This document shows positions 50,654 through 60,776 of a stretch of 64,000 bases of DNA, piece by piece. The notes under the pieces were generated by a model. That model saw only the letters and a program-made list of their open reading frames with translations. It did no database searches and was not told the DNA's origin. Positions within the stretch are counted from its first letter, which is position 1. The number at the start of each line of letters is the position of its first letter. The stretch is from Leclercia adecarboxylata. GTDB taxonomy: Bacteria > Pseudomonadota > Gammaproteobacteria > Enterobacterales > Enterobacteriaceae. A program made the translations under genes and the position numbers. The stretch lies in contig NZ_CP098325.1 of NCBI RefSeq assembly GCF_023639785.1, forward strand, positions 744,001 through 808,000, given 5' to 3'.

Positions 50654-50687
50654 GTCGGGTAAGGCGAAGCCGCCACCCGGCTTTTTT
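50654..50687 (+). repeat. REP element with T-run, terminator of hpt
   Basis: A 28-base REP in the opposite orientation to that at 47361 (GTCGGGTAAGGCG to CGCCACCCGGC), immediately followed by TTTTTT. The T-run overlaps the can stop codon. It can serve as a Rho-independent terminator for hpt. Confidence 0.88.
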
Positions 50688-51348
50688 ATTTGTGGTTATC
50701 GTGCTTCAGGGTGAGGTTAGACAGACCCTGACGGTAACGCTGCTCCAGGGTTTCACGGTTGGTGGCGGTCACGTCCAGATCGCGCAGCAGGCCATCATGA
50801 ATACCGTAGGCCCAGCCGTGGATCGTCACTTTTTGCCCGCGTTTCCAGGCAGACCGCATAATGGTGGAGTGGCCCAGGTTGTATACCTGCTCCATCACGT
50901 TAAGTTCGCACAGGGTATCCAGGCGACGCTCCTGCGGCATTTGCCCCAGCAGTGAGCTATGTTTGAACCAGATATCACGAATGTGTAGCAGCCAGTTGTC
51001 GATGAGGCCCAGCTCGGTGTTTTCAACCGCCGCCTGGACGCCGCCGCAGCCGTAGTGACCGCAAATAATGATGTGTTCCACTTCGAGAACATCAACGGCA
51101 TACTGCACCACCGACAGGCAGTTCAGATCGGTGTGGATCACCAGATTCGCAACGTTACGGTGAACGAACAGTTCGCCAGGTTCGAGGCCGGTCAGACGTT
51201 CAGCGGGAACGCGGCTGTCAGAACATCCAATCCATAAAAAACGTGGTTTTTGCGCCTGAGATAATTTCTCAAAAAATCCGGAATCTTCTTCCAGCAGCAT
51301 CTTTGACCATAGTGCGTTATTGCTGATGAGTGTATCTATGTCATTCAT
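50686..51348 (-). CDS. can: Beta-class carbonic anhydrase
   Basis: Cytoplasmic zinc enzyme interconverting CO2 and bicarbonate, needed for growth in air. The start at 51348 gives 220 residues as in E. coli; 24 further upstream codons are open but unlike the family. Zinc ligands Cys42 and Asp44 (GCSDSR) and the His/Cys pair in CGHYGCGG are present. There is no clear ribosome-binding site before the ATG. Divergent from yadG over 107 bases. Confidence 0.97.
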   Translation of the reverse strand: MNDIDTLISNNALWSKMLLEEDSGFFEKLSQAQKPRFLWIGCSDSRVPAERLTGLEPGELFVHRNVANLVIHTDLNCLSVVQYAVDVLEVEHIIICGHYGCGGVQAAVENTELGLIDNWLLHIRDIWFKHSSLLGQMPQERRLDTLCELNVMEQVYNLGHSTIMRSAWKRGQKVTIHGWAYGIHDGLLRDLDVTATNRETLEQRYRQGLSNLTLKHDNHK

Positions 51349-51455
51349 GGAGGTTAACGGCCTGTAACCGAGTGATTGCGTTGCGCTACTATAGGGTAAC
51401 CCGACTTTTAATGAAACCACACAACGTGTGTCAGAACTATAGGTAAGTTTAATTC

Positions 51456-52382
51456 ATGGCGATTGCACTTGAGCTTGAGCAACTTAAAAAAACCTATCCG
51501 GGTGGCGTCCAGGCGCTGCGTGGCATAGATCTCAAAGTAGAAGCCGGTGATTTTTATGCGCTTCTGGGGCCTAACGGGGCAGGTAAATCCACCACCATCG
51601 GCATTATCAGTTCGCTGGTGAACAAAACCTCCGGCCGGGTAAGCGTGTTTGGCTACGATCTGGAGAAAGACGTCGTCAACGCCAAACGCCAGCTGGGGCT
51701 GGTGCCGCAGGAGTTCAACTTCAATCCGTTTGAGACCGTTCAGCAGATTGTGGTGAACCAGGCAGGCTACTACGGCGTGGAGCGCAAAGACGCGGTCGAG
51801 CGCAGCGAAAAATACCTTAAGCAGCTCGATCTGTGGGAGAAGCGTAACGAACGCGCGCGGATGTTATCCGGCGGCATGAAGCGTCGTCTGATGATTGCCC
51901 GCGCTCTGATGCACGAACCCAAACTGCTGATCCTGGATGAGCCAACCGCCGGGGTGGACATCGAACTTCGCCGCTCAATGTGGGGCTTTTTGAAGGATCT
52001 CAACGATAAAGGCACCACGATTATCCTCACCACCCACTATCTGGAAGAGGCTGAGATGCTCTGCCGTAATATCGGCATCATTCAGCACGGCGAGCTGGTG
52101 GAAAACACCTCGATGAAAGCGCTGCTCTCCAAGCTGAAATCAGAAACCTTCATTCTGGATCTGGCGGCGAAAAGCGCGCTTCCGAAGCTGGAAGGCTATC
52201 AGTATCGCCTGGTGGATACCTCAACGCTGGAGGTTGAAGTCCTGCGCGAGCAGGGGATCAACAGCGTCTTCAGCCAGCTGAGCCAGCAGGGGATTCAGGT
52301 ATTAAGTATGCGTAACAAAGCAAACCGACTGGAAGAGCTGTTCGTCTCGCTGGTCCATGAGAAACAAGGAGATCGCGCATGA
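51456..52382 (+). CDS. yadG: ABC exporter ATPase YadG
   Basis: ATP-binding subunit of an ABC-2 type exporter of unknown substrate. It has 308 residues. Walker A GPNGAGKST is near residue 40, signature LSGGMKRR follows, then Walker B LLILDEPTAGVD. The C-terminal domain is typical of drug or polymer exporters. The stop overlaps the yadH start by 4 bases. Confidence 0.96.
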   Translation: MAIALELEQLKKTYPGGVQALRGIDLKVEAGDFYALLGPNGAGKSTTIGIISSLVNKTSGRVSVFGYDLEKDVVNAKRQLGLVPQEFNFNPFETVQQIVVNQAGYYGVERKDAVERSEKYLKQLDLWEKRNERARMLSGGMKRRLMIARALMHEPKLLILDEPTAGVDIELRRSMWGFLKDLNDKGTTIILTTHYLEEAEMLCRNIGIIQHGELVENTSMKALLSKLKSETFILDLAAKSALPKLEGYQYRLVDTSTLEVEVLREQGINSVFSQLSQQGIQVLSMRNKANRLEELFVSLVHEKQGDRA

Positions 52383-53149
52383 TGCAGCTTTACTGGGTGG
52401 CGCTGAAAAGTATCTGGGCCAAGGAGATCAACCGCTTTATGCGCATCTGGATCCAGACCCTGGTGCCGCCGGTGATCACCATGACCCTCTACTTTATTAT
52501 CTTCGGCAACCTGATTGGCTCGCGGATCGGCGAGATGCACGGCTTCACCTACATGCAGTTTATCGTGCCGGGCCTGATCATGATGGCGGTGATCACCAAC
52601 GCCTACGCCAACGTGGCCTCGTCGTTCTTCAGCGCCAAGTTCCAGCGCAACATTGAGGAGCTGCTGGTGGCGCCGGTGCCTACGCACGTGATCATCGCCG
52701 GTTACGTCGGCGGCGGGGTGGCGCGCGGGCTGTGCGTCGGCATTCTGGTCACGGCCATTTCGCTGTTTTTTGTGCCGTTCCAGGTGCACTCCTGGCTGTT
52801 TGTCGGCCTGACGCTGCTGCTGACGGCGGTCCTGTTCTCGCTGGCAGGCCTGCTGAACGCAGTGTTCGCTAAAACCTTTGACGACATCAGCCTGATCCCG
52901 ACCTTCGTTCTGACGCCGCTGACCTACCTCGGCGGGGTGTTCTACTCCCTGACGCTGCTGCCGCCGTTCTGGCAGGGGCTGTCACACCTGAACCCGATCG
53001 TCTATATGATCAGCGGCTTCCGCTTTGGCTTCCTCGGGATTTCCGACGTGCCGCTGGCGACCACCGTCGGCGTGCTGGTGATCTTTATCGTCGCCTTCTA
53101 TCTGCTGTGCTGGAACCTGATCCAGCGCGGACGCGGACTGCGTAGCTAA
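52379..53149 (+). CDS. yadH: ABC-2 type exporter permease YadH
   Basis: Inner-membrane partner of YadG. The 256-residue protein has six transmembrane segments and the ABC-2 signature around PLTYLGGVFYSL and LNPIVYMISGFR. The substrate is unknown. It is coupled to yadG by ATGA. A strong hairpin follows. Confidence 0.96.
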   Translation: MMQLYWVALKSIWAKEINRFMRIWIQTLVPPVITMTLYFIIFGNLIGSRIGEMHGFTYMQFIVPGLIMMAVITNAYANVASSFFSAKFQRNIEELLVAPVPTHVIIAGYVGGGVARGLCVGILVTAISLFFVPFQVHSWLFVGLTLLLTAVLFSLAGLLNAVFAKTFDDISLIPTFVLTPLTYLGGVFYSLTLLPPFWQGLSHLNPIVYMISGFRFGFLGISDVPLATTVGVLVIFIVAFYLLCWNLIQRGRGLRS

Positions 53150-53156
53150 TCCTCAG

Positions 53157-53181
53157 GCCCGGCGGCGTTCTGCCGCCGGGC
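53157..53181 (+). terminator. Terminator after yadH
   Basis: GCCCGGCGGC and GCCGCCGGGC form a 10-bp GC-rich stem with a 5-base loop, 8 bases past the stop, followed by TGCTTTATT. Confidence 0.75.
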
Positions 53182-53254
53182 TGCTTTATTGACCACCGTC
53201 ACCCCCGAATCGTCTTCCTCCCGCTACACTACCCCTTTCTGATGAGAGGTGACG

Positions 53255-53695
53255 ATGCTGGGTTGGGTAATAACGTGTCATGATGAATATGCGCAGCAGA
53301 TGGCGGATCGGCTCGCCGTCCGCTTTGGGCCGCTGGAGCAGTGCCAGGTGGTGAATTTCTGGCGTGGCCTCAGCTGCAATATGCTCAGCCGCATGTTGTG
53401 CGATGCCCAGCATCAGGTCGACAGCGGTGACGGGGTGATCTTTCTGACCGACATCTCCGGCGCAGCGCCGTACCGCGCGGCAGCATTACTTAGCCACAAG
53501 CATGAAAATTGCGAAGTGATCTCCGGCATAAGCTTACCGCTGCTGGAGATGATGTATCCTTTGCGCGAAGTGACCGACAGCAGCGGCTTTCGCGACACCA
53601 TCGTGGCCCGCGGCGCGCCGGACGTCAGTAGCCTGTGGCATCAGCAGCAGAAAAACCCGCCCTTTGTCCTGCTTCCGGGTCTGGAGAAATATTAA
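53255..53695 (+). CDS. yadI: PTS EIIA-like protein YadI (mannose family)
   Basis: Predicted phosphotransferase EIIA domain of the mannose/fructose class. The ATG at 53255 follows AGAGG and gives 146 residues; a GTG 6 bases earlier overlaps that site. The phosphorylatable histidine is His9 in VITCHDE. There are no EIIB, EIIC or EIID genes nearby, so it is an orphan domain of unknown role, as in E. coli. Confidence 0.92.
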   Translation: MLGWVITCHDEYAQQMADRLAVRFGPLEQCQVVNFWRGLSCNMLSRMLCDAQHQVDSGDGVIFLTDISGAAPYRAAALLSHKHENCEVISGISLPLLEMMYPLREVTDSSGFRDTIVARGAPDVSSLWHQQQKNPPFVLLPGLEKY

Positions 53696-53698
53696 GCA

Positions 53699-53726
53699 TT
53701 GGTATTGCTGGCGCTTTTGTTACAAT
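53699..53726 (+). promoter_or_regulatory. Likely yadE promoter
   Basis: TTGGTA and TACAAT are separated by 16 bases, ending 34 bases before the yadE ATG. It overlaps the end of yadI only slightly. Confidence 0.5.
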
Positions 53727-53760
53727 GGCGTCCGATTTTCGGCCTGAATAACCTTCGACT

Positions 53761-55008
53761 ATGTCCGCGCGCATTCTTTTCCTGCTTCTGCTGCTGATCT
53801 CCGGCGGCGCATCTGCCAGTCTGTTAAGCCAGCAAGGGGCTCCGGCCCGCTATATGCAAACCACCGAAGATGCGGCCATCTGGGCGCAGGTGGGCAATAA
53901 CGTCGTTACGGTAGGCAACGTGCGTGCCGGGCAGATCCTGGCGGTGGTCCCGACGGCTGCGGATTACTATGAGTTCCGCTTTGGCTTTGGTACCGGCTTT
54001 ATCGACAAAGGGCATCTCGGCGAGGTACAGGGAAAACAGCGGGTCGAGGATAGCCTTGGCGATCTGAACAAGCCGCTCAGCAACCAGAATCTGATTACCT
54101 GGAAAGATACCCCGGTCTACAACGCACCCAATGCGGGCAGCGCCCCGTTTGGCACCCTGGCGGATAATCTGCGTTATCCAATCCTCAACAAGCTCAAGGA
54201 TCGCCTGAATCAGACCTGGTATCAGATCCGCATCGCCAACCGCCTGGCCTGGGTCAGCAGTCTGGATGCCCAGGAGGATAACGGCCTGCCGGTGCTGACC
54301 TATCACCATATTCTGCGTGACGAAGAGAACACCCGTTTCCGCCATACCTCAACCACTACCAGCGTGCGTGCCTTCAACAACCAGATGGCCTGGCTGCGCG
54401 ACCAGGGTTACGCCACGCTGACCCTGTATCAGCTCGAAGGCTATGTGCGCAATAAAATGAACCTGCCGGCCCGGGCGGTGGTGATCACCTTTGACGACGG
54501 CCTGAAGTCGGTCAGCCGTTACGCCTGGCCGATCCTCAGGCAGTACGGCTTTCACGCCACGGCGTTTATTATCTCCTCCAGGATCAAAGCCCATCCTCTG
54601 AAATGGGATCCGAAGTCGCTGCAGTTTATGAGCATTTCCGAGCTGCGGGAGATCCAGGATGTCTTTGACGTGCAGTCCCACACTCACTTCCTGCACCGTG
54701 TGGATGCGAATCGCCATCCAATCCTGCTGAGCCGCAGCTATCACAATATCCTGATGGATTTTAAACATTCCCGTCGCGCGCTGGCGCAGTTTAACCCGCA
54801 TGTGCTCTACCTCTCATACCCGTTTGGCGGCTACAACGATATCGCGGTGAAAGCGGCGAATGACGCCGGTTTCCATCTGGCGGTGACGACGGTAAAAGGC
54901 AAGGTGAAACCGGGAGATAATCCGTTCTTACTGAAGCGTTTATACGTTCTCAGAACGGATTCTTTAGAGACCATGTCGCGGCTGATCAGCAATCAGCCGC
55001 AGGGGTAG
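53761..55008 (+). CDS. yadE: Polysaccharide deacetylase family protein YadE
   Basis: Exported protein with a signal peptide ([19 protein letters not shown]) and a C-terminal NodB-type deacetylase domain: [11 protein letters not shown] provides the catalytic and metal-binding aspartates, and HTHFLH a metal-binding histidine motif. An N-terminal region of about 150 residues may be SH3-like. The substrate is unknown. It has 415 residues. The stop is 2 bases from the convergent panD stop. Confidence 0.93.
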   Translation: MSARILFLLLLLISGGASASLLSQQGAPARYMQTTEDAAIWAQVGNNVVTVGNVRAGQILAVVPTAADYYEFRFGFGTGFIDKGHLGEVQGKQRVEDSLGDLNKPLSNQNLITWKDTPVYNAPNAGSAPFGTLADNLRYPILNKLKDRLNQTWYQIRIANRLAWVSSLDAQEDNGLPVLTYHHILRDEENTRFRHTSTTTSVRAFNNQMAWLRDQGYATLTLYQLEGYVRNKMNLPARAVVITFDDGLKSVSRYAWPILRQYGFHATAFIISSRIKAHPLKWDPKSLQFMSISELREIQDVFDVQSHTHFLHRVDANRHPILLSRSYHNILMDFKHSRRALAQFNPHVLYLSYPFGGYNDIAVKAANDAGFHLAVTTVKGKVKPGDNPFLLKRLYVLRTDSLETMSRLISNQPQG

Positions 55009-55010
55009 GA

Positions 55011-55391
55011 TCAGGCGACCTGGACAGGGATCGCTTTCGCGGTGCGTTTCATCTCATTGTCGCCTTCAAAGTAGGCGACTTTCGGCTGCCAGCGGCGGGC
55101 TTCTTCGTCGGACATCATGACAAAGCTGGCAATGATGACGATGTCACCCACGTTGGCGCAGTGCGCTGCCGCACCGTTCACGGAGATGATTTTAGACCCC
55201 CGTTCTGCCGCGATAGCATAGGTTGAGAAACGATTGCCGTTGCTCACATTCCAGATATCAATGGCTTCGTTTTCAAGAATACCCGCCGCGTCGAGAAAAT
55301 CCTGATCGATCGCGCAGGAGCCTTCATAGTGCAGATCGGCCTGAGTGACCTTCACACGGTGAAGCTTACCTTGCAACATTTTGCGAATCAT
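55011..55391 (-). CDS. panD: Aspartate 1-decarboxylase (pyruvoyl proenzyme)
   Basis: Makes beta-alanine for pantothenate. The 126-residue proenzyme self-cleaves between Gly24 and Ser25 (YEGSC), which is conserved. It is last in the panB-panC-panD order. The 85 bases to panC contain a hairpin but no yadD gene, unlike K-12. Confidence 0.98.
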   Translation of the reverse strand: MIRKMLQGKLHRVKVTQADLHYEGSCAIDQDFLDAAGILENEAIDIWNVSNGNRFSTYAIAAERGSKIISVNGAAAHCANVGDIVIIASFVMMSDEEARRWQPKVAYFEGDNEMKRTAKAIPVQVA

Positions 55392-55417
55392 GATGTTACC
55401 TTTACTCTTCTTCGTAA

Positions 55418-55437
55418 CCCACTTGCCCGCAAGTGGG
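55418..55437 (-). other. Hairpin in the panC-panD gap
   Basis: CCCACTTGC and GCAAGTGGG can pair (7 bp with a 6-base loop after excluding tight pairs), about 27 bases upstream of the panD start. It may affect stability or translation of panD. Confidence 0.45.
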
Positions 55438-55476
55438 GAGGGAAACTAGTCCATTAGCTATCTATCAGCTCAATAA

Positions 55477-56331
55477 TTACTGAGCCAGTTCAACGACAGT
55501 ATTGTCGATCAGGCGCGCCTGACCGAGCCACGCAGCAACCAGGATCACCGCGCGTTTGCTGCTGGCAGAGAGTTCCAGCAGCGTATCGGCATCGCGGATC
55601 TGAATATCATCAGCCCGGAAACCTTGTTCATTCAGCTCTTGTTCGGCGATGGCGATAATCTCTTCGCTGCTGAGCGCTTTCTGCTGCAGCTTTTCGACCA
55701 TGGCACTCATCACTTTGTACAGGCCCGGCGCGATTTTACGCTGGTCCGGCGTCAGATAGCCGTTGCGGGAGCTCAGCGCCAGCCCATCTTTGGCACGCAC
55801 GATGGGCACGCCAACAATGTCGATGTCGTAGCCCATGTCGGCCACCATCTTGCGGATCAGCGCCAGCTGCTGGAAATCTTTCTCGCCGAAGCAGGCAATA
55901 TCCGGCTGCACCAGGTTAAACAGCTTGCTGACGATGGTCGAGACGCCGCGGAAATGACCCGGACGGCTGGCCCCTTCGAGCATGGTGGAGATGCCCGGCA
56001 CGTCCACAAAGGTGGTCTCTTCGGTGCCCTTCGGGTAGACATCATTCGGTGCCGGGGAGAAGACGAAATCAACCTGATGCTTTTTCAGCTTCTCGCAATC
56101 TTCCTGCAGCGTGCGCGGGTAGCGCGCCAGATCGTCGGCACGGTCAAACTGCATCGGGTTGACGAAAATACTCACCACCACCACATCGGCGCGGGCTTTG
56201 GCTTCGTCCACCAGCTTCATATGGCCGTCATGCAGGTTGCCCATGGTAGGCACCAGCGCGATACGTTTACCTTCCTGGCGCAGGCGGCGAATGTGCTGGC
56301 GCAGCAGCGGCAGGGTTTCAATGATTAGCAC
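55477..56331 (-). CDS. panC: Pantothenate synthetase
   Basis: Condenses pantoate and beta-alanine with ATP. The 284-residue frame begins with GTG ([11 protein letters not shown]). [12 protein letters not shown] holds the HIGH-like motif, and FGEKDFQQ and [10 protein letters not shown] the KMSKS-like region. It follows panB by 11 bases. Confidence 0.97.
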   Translation of the reverse strand: MLIIETLPLLRQHIRRLRQEGKRIALVPTMGNLHDGHMKLVDEAKARADVVVVSIFVNPMQFDRADDLARYPRTLQEDCEKLKKHQVDFVFSPAPNDVYPKGTEETTFVDVPGISTMLEGASRPGHFRGVSTIVSKLFNLVQPDIACFGEKDFQQLALIRKMVADMGYDIDIVGVPIVRAKDGLALSSRNGYLTPDQRKIAPGLYKVMSAMVEKLQQKALSSEEIIAIAEQELNEQGFRADDIQIRDADTLLELSASSKRAVILVAAWLGQARLIDNTVVELAQ

Positions 56332-56342
56332 AACAAGACTCC

Positions 56343-57134
56343 TTACTGGAAACTGTGTTCTTCACCCGGGTAAACACCCGATTCAACGTCGGCAATATAC
56401 TGCCTGACTGCGCCGCGCATGTCGCCTGCGTCGATCAGGAAATTCTTCGCAAATTTCGGGATATGCCCGCCGGTAATGCCGAACGCATCGTGCATCACCA
56501 GAATCTGGCCATCGGTGACGTTACCGGCACCAATGCCGATCACCGGAATAGAGAGCGCTTCGGTGATGCGTTTCGCCAGCGCCACCGGCACGCACTCCAG
56601 CACCAGCAGCTGTGCGCCTGCGGCTTCTAAAGCCTGCGCATCATCAAACAAGGTCTGAGCGGCGTCACCGCGCCCCTGCACCTTATAGCCGCCAAAGATA
56701 TTGACCGACTGCGGGGTTAATCCCAGATGGCCGCAGACCGGCACCGCGCGCTCGGTCAGCATGCGGACGGTGTCAGCCAGCCAGGCGCCGCCTTCCACTT
56801 TGACCATGTTGGCCCCGGCGCGCATCACGGTGGCGGCACTCTCAAACGCCTGTTCCGGCGTGGCGTAGGCCATAAACGGCAGATCGGCGAGCAGCAGGCA
56901 GGCCGGTGCCCCGCGGCGCACCGCCCGGGTGTGATAAGCAATATCCTCTACCGTCACTGGCAGGGTGGAGTCATGTCCCTGGACCGTCATCCCTAACGAG
57001 TCGCCGACCAGCATGACGTTAATACCCTCTTCGGCAAAGAGTTTAGCGAAGCTGTAGTCATAGGCCGTAATGGTGGCGAAGCGCTGTTTGTCCTGCTTGC
57101 ATTTCTGCAAGGTGGCGATGGTGGTTGGTTTCAT
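56343..57134 (-). CDS. panB: 3-methyl-2-oxobutanoate hydroxymethyltransferase
   Basis: First step of pantothenate synthesis, making ketopantoate. The ATG at 57134 ([11 protein letters not shown]) gives 263 residues; 30 codons upstream are open but do not resemble the family. VGDSLGM and GHLGLTPQS are conserved. The 122-base gap to folK contains no genes; in K-12 the yad fimbrial operon sits there. Confidence 0.97.
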   Translation of the reverse strand: MKPTTIATLQKCKQDKQRFATITAYDYSFAKLFAEEGINVMLVGDSLGMTVQGHDSTLPVTVEDIAYHTRAVRRGAPACLLLADLPFMAYATPEQAFESAATVMRAGANMVKVEGGAWLADTVRMLTERAVPVCGHLGLTPQSVNIFGGYKVQGRGDAAQTLFDDAQALEAAGAQLLVLECVPVALAKRITEALSIPVIGIGAGNVTDGQILVMHDAFGITGGHIPKFAKNFLIDAGDMRGAVRQYIADVESGVYPGEEHSFQ

Positions 57135-57212
57135 ACTGTTTCCTGATAGCCCAAAGCGAATCTTTGCGCATTCTAACAGTAACATTCGAGGGAACAATGA
57201 TTTTAGGCAACC

Positions 57213-57241
57213 GATTAACCACAAATATTTCGTGGTTAATC
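57213..57241 (-). terminator. Hairpin downstream of folK
   Basis: GATTAACCAC and GTGGTTAATC form a 10-bp stem with a 9-base loop, 16 bases beyond the folK stop. Either a weak terminator or part of the panB leader; no T-run is present. Confidence 0.5.
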
Positions 57242-57256
57242 AACAGGAATTTTCGG

Positions 57257-57736
57257 TTACCAGCGGGCAGGTTTTTCGGCGTTCAGCTGCGCCAGCAGGG
57301 CGCTGAGGCTTTGACCGTCAGGGAAGGTCAGATCGGGAGCAATTTCAAACAGCGGCCAGAGCATAAAGCCACGGTTTTTCATGTCGTAATGCGGCACGGT
57401 CAGGCGCTCGGTGTTAATCACCGCATCGCCAAACAGCATGATGTCGAGATCCAGGGTGCGCGGACCCCAGCGCTCTTCCTTACGTACGCGCCCCTGCTGC
57501 AACTCAATGCGCTGGGTGTTGTCCAGCAGCGCGTCGGCGCTGAGGGTCGTTTCCAGGGCGATGGCGGCGTTCAGGTAGTCGGGCTGATCCTGCGGGCCCA
57601 GCGGAGGCGTGCGATAAAACGCGGAGAGGGCGACAATGCGGGACTGCGGGATGTCGCCCAGCGCCTGGACGGCAGCATTAACCTGCTCCAGCGGAGAGGC
57701 CAGATTGCTGCCGATGGCGATATACGCAAGCGTCAT
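57257..57736 (-). CDS. folK: 6-hydroxymethyl-7,8-dihydropterin pyrophosphokinase
   Basis: Folate synthesis enzyme transferring pyrophosphate from ATP to the pterin. It has 159 residues. The HPPK signature is clear ([17 protein letters not shown], about residues 89-105). The start overlaps the end of pcnB by 4 bases. Confidence 0.97.
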   Translation of the reverse strand: MTLAYIAIGSNLASPLEQVNAAVQALGDIPQSRIVALSAFYRTPPLGPQDQPDYLNAAIALETTLSADALLDNTQRIELQQGRVRKEERWGPRTLDLDIMLFGDAVINTERLTVPHYDMKNRGFMLWPLFEIAPDLTFPDGQSLSALLAQLNAEKPARW

Positions 57737-59130
57737 GCCGCGCCTTCGCGACGTGGGGCGCGCTTGCGCGGACGACGGTGGCGACGACGCGGTGCCGGCT
57801 CTTCATCAAGATCGGTCAGCATGTCTTTCTGCGCCGGCGGTGCGGAAACCTGGAACTCACCCCACCACTGCACCAGAAGCTGCAGCTCGCGGTTATTTTC
57901 GGCTTCAGCACGCAGAGCCATCAGATCGTAAGCCGCGCGGAATTTTGGATGCTCCATTAACTTCCAGGCGCGTTTACCCTGACGACGGGACATCCGCAGC
58001 TGAAGCTGCCAGATATCACGCACCAGGGTGGTAATACGTTTCGGGATCGCCAGTGAACGACAGGCTTCATCCAGCACGTCGTTGGCGGCCAGGGCGAAGG
58101 CATCGTAGTAGGCAAGCCCGCTTTCCTGGGCAATCTTCTGCGCCGTTTCCAGCAGCGGATACCAGAACATCGCCGCAAAGAGGAACGCCGGATTAACGCG
58201 CATATCGTTCTGAATGCGGTTATCAGTATTCTTCAGCACCTGGTCGATGATACGTTCCATCGCGCTGTCGCCATTTTCGGTGAAGTTACGCGTAATGGTC
58301 GGGAACAGGGGCTGGAACAGGCTGTATTCGCGCAGTAGCTGATAGGTGGCAAAACCGTGGCCCGCCTGCAGCAGCTTCAGAGCCTCTTCAAACAGACGCG
58401 CCGGGGGCACATCGTTGATAAGCGTCGCCAGGCGCGGGATCGGCTCGGCGGTCTCCGGGCTGATACGCATATCCAGCTTGGCGGCAAACCGCACGGCACG
58501 CAGCATACGCACCGGATCTTCACGGTAGCGCGTTTCCGGGTTGCCGATCAGGCGGATCACACCGGCTTTCAGATCCGCTACGCCACCGACGAAATCGCGG
58601 ACGGTAAAGTCAGCCACGCTGTAATAGAGGCTGTTGATGGTGAAATCGCGACGCTGGGCATCTTCTTCGATAGAGCCAAAGATGTTGTCACGCAACAGCA
58701 TGCCGTTCTGACCCTGTTGAGAGGTCGTACGGTCTGATGGGGTGCCTTCGTGATGACCACGGAAGGTGGCCACTTCAATGATCTCAGGCCCGAACATAAC
58801 GTGGGCAAGACGGAAGCGGCGGCCAACCAGGCGGCAGTTGCGGAATAATTTGCGCACCTGCTCAGGCGTGGCGCTGGTGGTCACGTCAAAATCTTTTGGC
58901 TTTTTGCCCAACAGTAAGTCACGCACCCCGCCACCAACGAGATACGCCTCATAGCCAGCTTTATTCAGACGATAAAGGACCTTCAGGGCGTTTTCACTGA
59001 TATCTTTGCGGGAAATAGCATGCTGTTCGCGCGGAATAACCGACATCGTATTTTGAACAATGACGTCATCCGCCATGCTCTCATCGCGGCTCAGCACCTT
59101 GCGGCAAAAATTAGCGACTCGGGTAAAAAT
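57733..59130 (-). CDS. pcnB: Poly(A) polymerase I, apparent ATT start
   Basis: Adds poly(A) tails to RNA, promoting decay and controlling plasmid copy number. The frame is open upstream of the first GTG (59097); starting at the ATT at 59130 gives 465 residues, the E. coli length, with [15 protein letters not shown] at the N-terminus. GAGG lies 6 bases upstream of that ATT. E. coli pcnB is reported to start at AUU. The nucleotidyltransferase core has [12 protein letters not shown] and DFDVTT. The basic C-terminus [16 protein letters not shown] binds RNA. Overlaps folK. Confidence 0.95.
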   Translation of the reverse strand: MFTRVANFCRKVLSRDESMADDVIVQNTMSVIPREQHAISRKDISENALKVLYRLNKAGYEAYLVGGGVRDLLLGKKPKDFDVTTSATPEQVRKLFRNCRLVGRRFRLAHVMFGPEIIEVATFRGHHEGTPSDRTTSQQGQNGMLLRDNIFGSIEEDAQRRDFTINSLYYSVADFTVRDFVGGVADLKAGVIRLIGNPETRYREDPVRMLRAVRFAAKLDMRISPETAEPIPRLATLINDVPPARLFEEALKLLQAGHGFATYQLLREYSLFQPLFPTITRNFTENGDSAMERIIDQVLKNTDNRIQNDMRVNPAFLFAAMFWYPLLETAQKIAQESGLAYYDAFALAANDVLDEACRSLAIPKRITTLVRDIWQLQLRMSRRQGKRAWKLMEHPKFRAAYDLMALRAEAENNRELQLLVQWWGEFQVSAPPAQKDMLTDLDEEPAPRRRHRRPRKRAPRREGAA

Positions 59131-59183
59131 AGTACACCTCGGTAGTGTGTGTTTCAGAATTCAGGACAAAAAATAGCGGCTAA

Positions 59184-60071
59184 TCATAGCTCAGCGAGAC
59201 GCATTTGAGAATGCTGGATTTTCGGCACGCGATTTAGCGACCAGCGGGAGACCGCTTTTTCCAGCAATTCTTCGGTGCGCAGATCCTGCCACTCATTTGT
59301 TACATCCTGGTTTAGAAATTGTAAAGCATTGATAAGAACAGGGCGAGGATCGCCTGTCGGTAATGCGGGGGCATGATTCTGTTTCGAGAGTTTCATCCCT
59401 TTTTCATTCACCACCAGCGGCAGATGAATATAGTCAGGAACCGGCCAGCCAAACAGCTGGTAGAGCGAAATCTGCCGTACGGTGGGTTCAATCAGATCCG
59501 CTCCGCGCACAATTTCGGTGACGCCCTGGAAATGGTCATCCACCACTACCGCCAGGTTATACGCAAACAGCCTGTCCCGGCGGTGGATAATAAAATCCTC
59601 TCCCGCCAGGCGCGCATCGGCGTGGAGTTCGCCCTGTAAGCGATCGGTAAAGCGGGTCACCGGATGCTGCTGCATCACTCTCACCGCCGCGTTTTCCGGG
59701 CCGTGATGCAGCGTACGGCAATGGCCGTCATAGACGCCCCCGACGCTCTGAATGCGGGCGCGGGTACAGGTGCAGTAATACGACAGTCCCTGAGCGTGCA
59801 GCCAGGCAAGGCGTTCGCGATAGGCGTCATGCCGTTGAGACTGCCACAGTACGTCGCCGTCCCAGTGCAGGCCGTAATGTTCCAGCTGACGCAGAATGGT
59901 CTCTGCTGCACCGGGAACTTCACGGGGAGGATCGATATCTTCAATTCGTACACGCCAGATACCCTGTCGGGCACGGGCTTGCAGATAGCTGCCAAGCGCG
60001 GCAATGAGCGAGCCAAAATGCAGTTCGCCAGAAGGGGATGGCGCGAAGCGCCCAATATAGTCAGCAGGCAT
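59184..60071 (-). CDS. gluQ: Glutamyl-Q tRNA(Asp) synthetase
   Basis: Truncated glutamyl-tRNA synthetase paralogue that attaches glutamate to queuosine in tRNA-Asp. It has 295 residues. The HIGH-like motif is in [13 protein letters not shown], zinc ligands in [10 protein letters not shown] and DGHC, and KLSKQ replaces KMSKS. No anticodon-binding domain is present, which is normal. Lies between pcnB and dksA. Confidence 0.96.
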   Translation of the reverse strand: MPADYIGRFAPSPSGELHFGSLIAALGSYLQARARQGIWRVRIEDIDPPREVPGAAETILRQLEHYGLHWDGDVLWQSQRHDAYRERLAWLHAQGLSYYCTCTRARIQSVGGVYDGHCRTLHHGPENAAVRVMQQHPVTRFTDRLQGELHADARLAGEDFIIHRRDRLFAYNLAVVVDDHFQGVTEIVRGADLIEPTVRQISLYQLFGWPVPDYIHLPLVVNEKGMKLSKQNHAPALPTGDPRPVLINALQFLNQDVTNEWQDLRTEELLEKAVSRWSLNRVPKIQHSQMRLAEL

Positions 60072-60094
60072 AGTTACACAGCGCAGAAAGTAAT

Positions 60095-60118
60095 CAGGCG
60101 GGAGAGGACTCCCGCCTG
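60095..60118 (-). terminator. Terminator-like hairpin after dksA
   Basis: CAGGCGGGAG and CTCCCGCCTG form a perfect 10-bp stem with an AGGA loop, 25 bases beyond the dksA stop. The following ATTACTTTCT is only moderately T-rich, so read-through into gluQ is likely. Confidence 0.6.
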
Positions 60119-60143
60119 TGATAGCGTTATGACAGGGCTGGAA

Positions 60144-60599
60144 TTAACCGGCCATCTGTTTTTCGCGGATTTCTGCCAGCGTTTTACAGTCGATGCACAG
60201 GTCGGCTGTTGGACGGGCTTCCAGACGACGAATGCCGATTTCAACACCGCACGACTCGCAAAAGCCGAAATCTTCGTCTTCAACTTTTTTCAGCGTCTTC
60301 TCAATCTTCTTAATCAGCTTGCGTTCGCGGTCACGGTTACGCAGTTCGAGGCTGAACTCTTCTTCCTGGGCGGCACGGTCTACCGGATCCGGGAAGTTAG
60401 CGGCTTCGTCCTGCATATGTGTAACGGTGCGATCGACTTCATCCCTGAGTTGATTACGCCATGCTTCAAGAATTCGCTTGAAGTGCGACAGCTGGGCTTC
60501 GTTCATATACTCTTCGCCCGGCTTCTCTTGATACGGCTCCACCCCAGCGATGGCGAGAATACTCAGGGACGATGTTTTACGGTTTTGCCCTTCTTGCAT
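60144..60599 (-). CDS. dksA: RNA polymerase-binding factor DksA
   Basis: Binds the RNA polymerase secondary channel and acts with ppGpp in the stringent response. The ATG at 60599 gives 151 residues, the E. coli length. The coiled-coil tip ([11 protein letters not shown]) with its two key aspartates and the four-cysteine zinc finger (CESC and CIDC) are intact. A promoter is proposed upstream. Confidence 0.98.
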   Translation of the reverse strand: MQEGQNRKTSSLSILAIAGVEPYQEKPGEEYMNEAQLSHFKRILEAWRNQLRDEVDRTVTHMQDEAANFPDPVDRAAQEEEFSLELRNRDRERKLIKKIEKTLKKVEDEDFGFCESCGVEIGIRRLEARPTADLCIDCKTLAEIREKQMAG

Positions 60600-60658
60600 G
60601 TTGCTTCTCCTTAACACGCACTATCGATCCCCGTGTTGGGGGAAAAATCAGGCCGCTA

Positions 60659-60687
60659 TAAATAGCAGATGCTTTTCCGTAAGGCAA
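60659..60687 (-). promoter_or_regulatory. Possible dksA promoter
   Basis: On the minus strand TTGCCT and TATTTA are 17 bases apart with a TGC extension, about 60 bases upstream of dksA. The -10 match is modest. Confidence 0.4.
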
Positions 60688-60704
60688 TTATCTAAACGTA
60701 ACAC

Positions 60705-60734
60705 TTGACAAGCCTGTGAGGAAAAGCGTATTTG
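60705..60734 (+). promoter_or_regulatory. Possible rightward promoter antisense to sfsA
   Basis: A consensus -35 TTGACA is followed after 18 bases by TATTTG on the plus strand, 43 bases before the sfsA stop. It has no sense gene downstream until hrpB; a transcript would be antisense to sfsA. Confidence 0.3.
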
Positions 60735-60776
60735 CGCACACGACCAGAATACTTATTAGCCAACGCTCAGCCCCTT

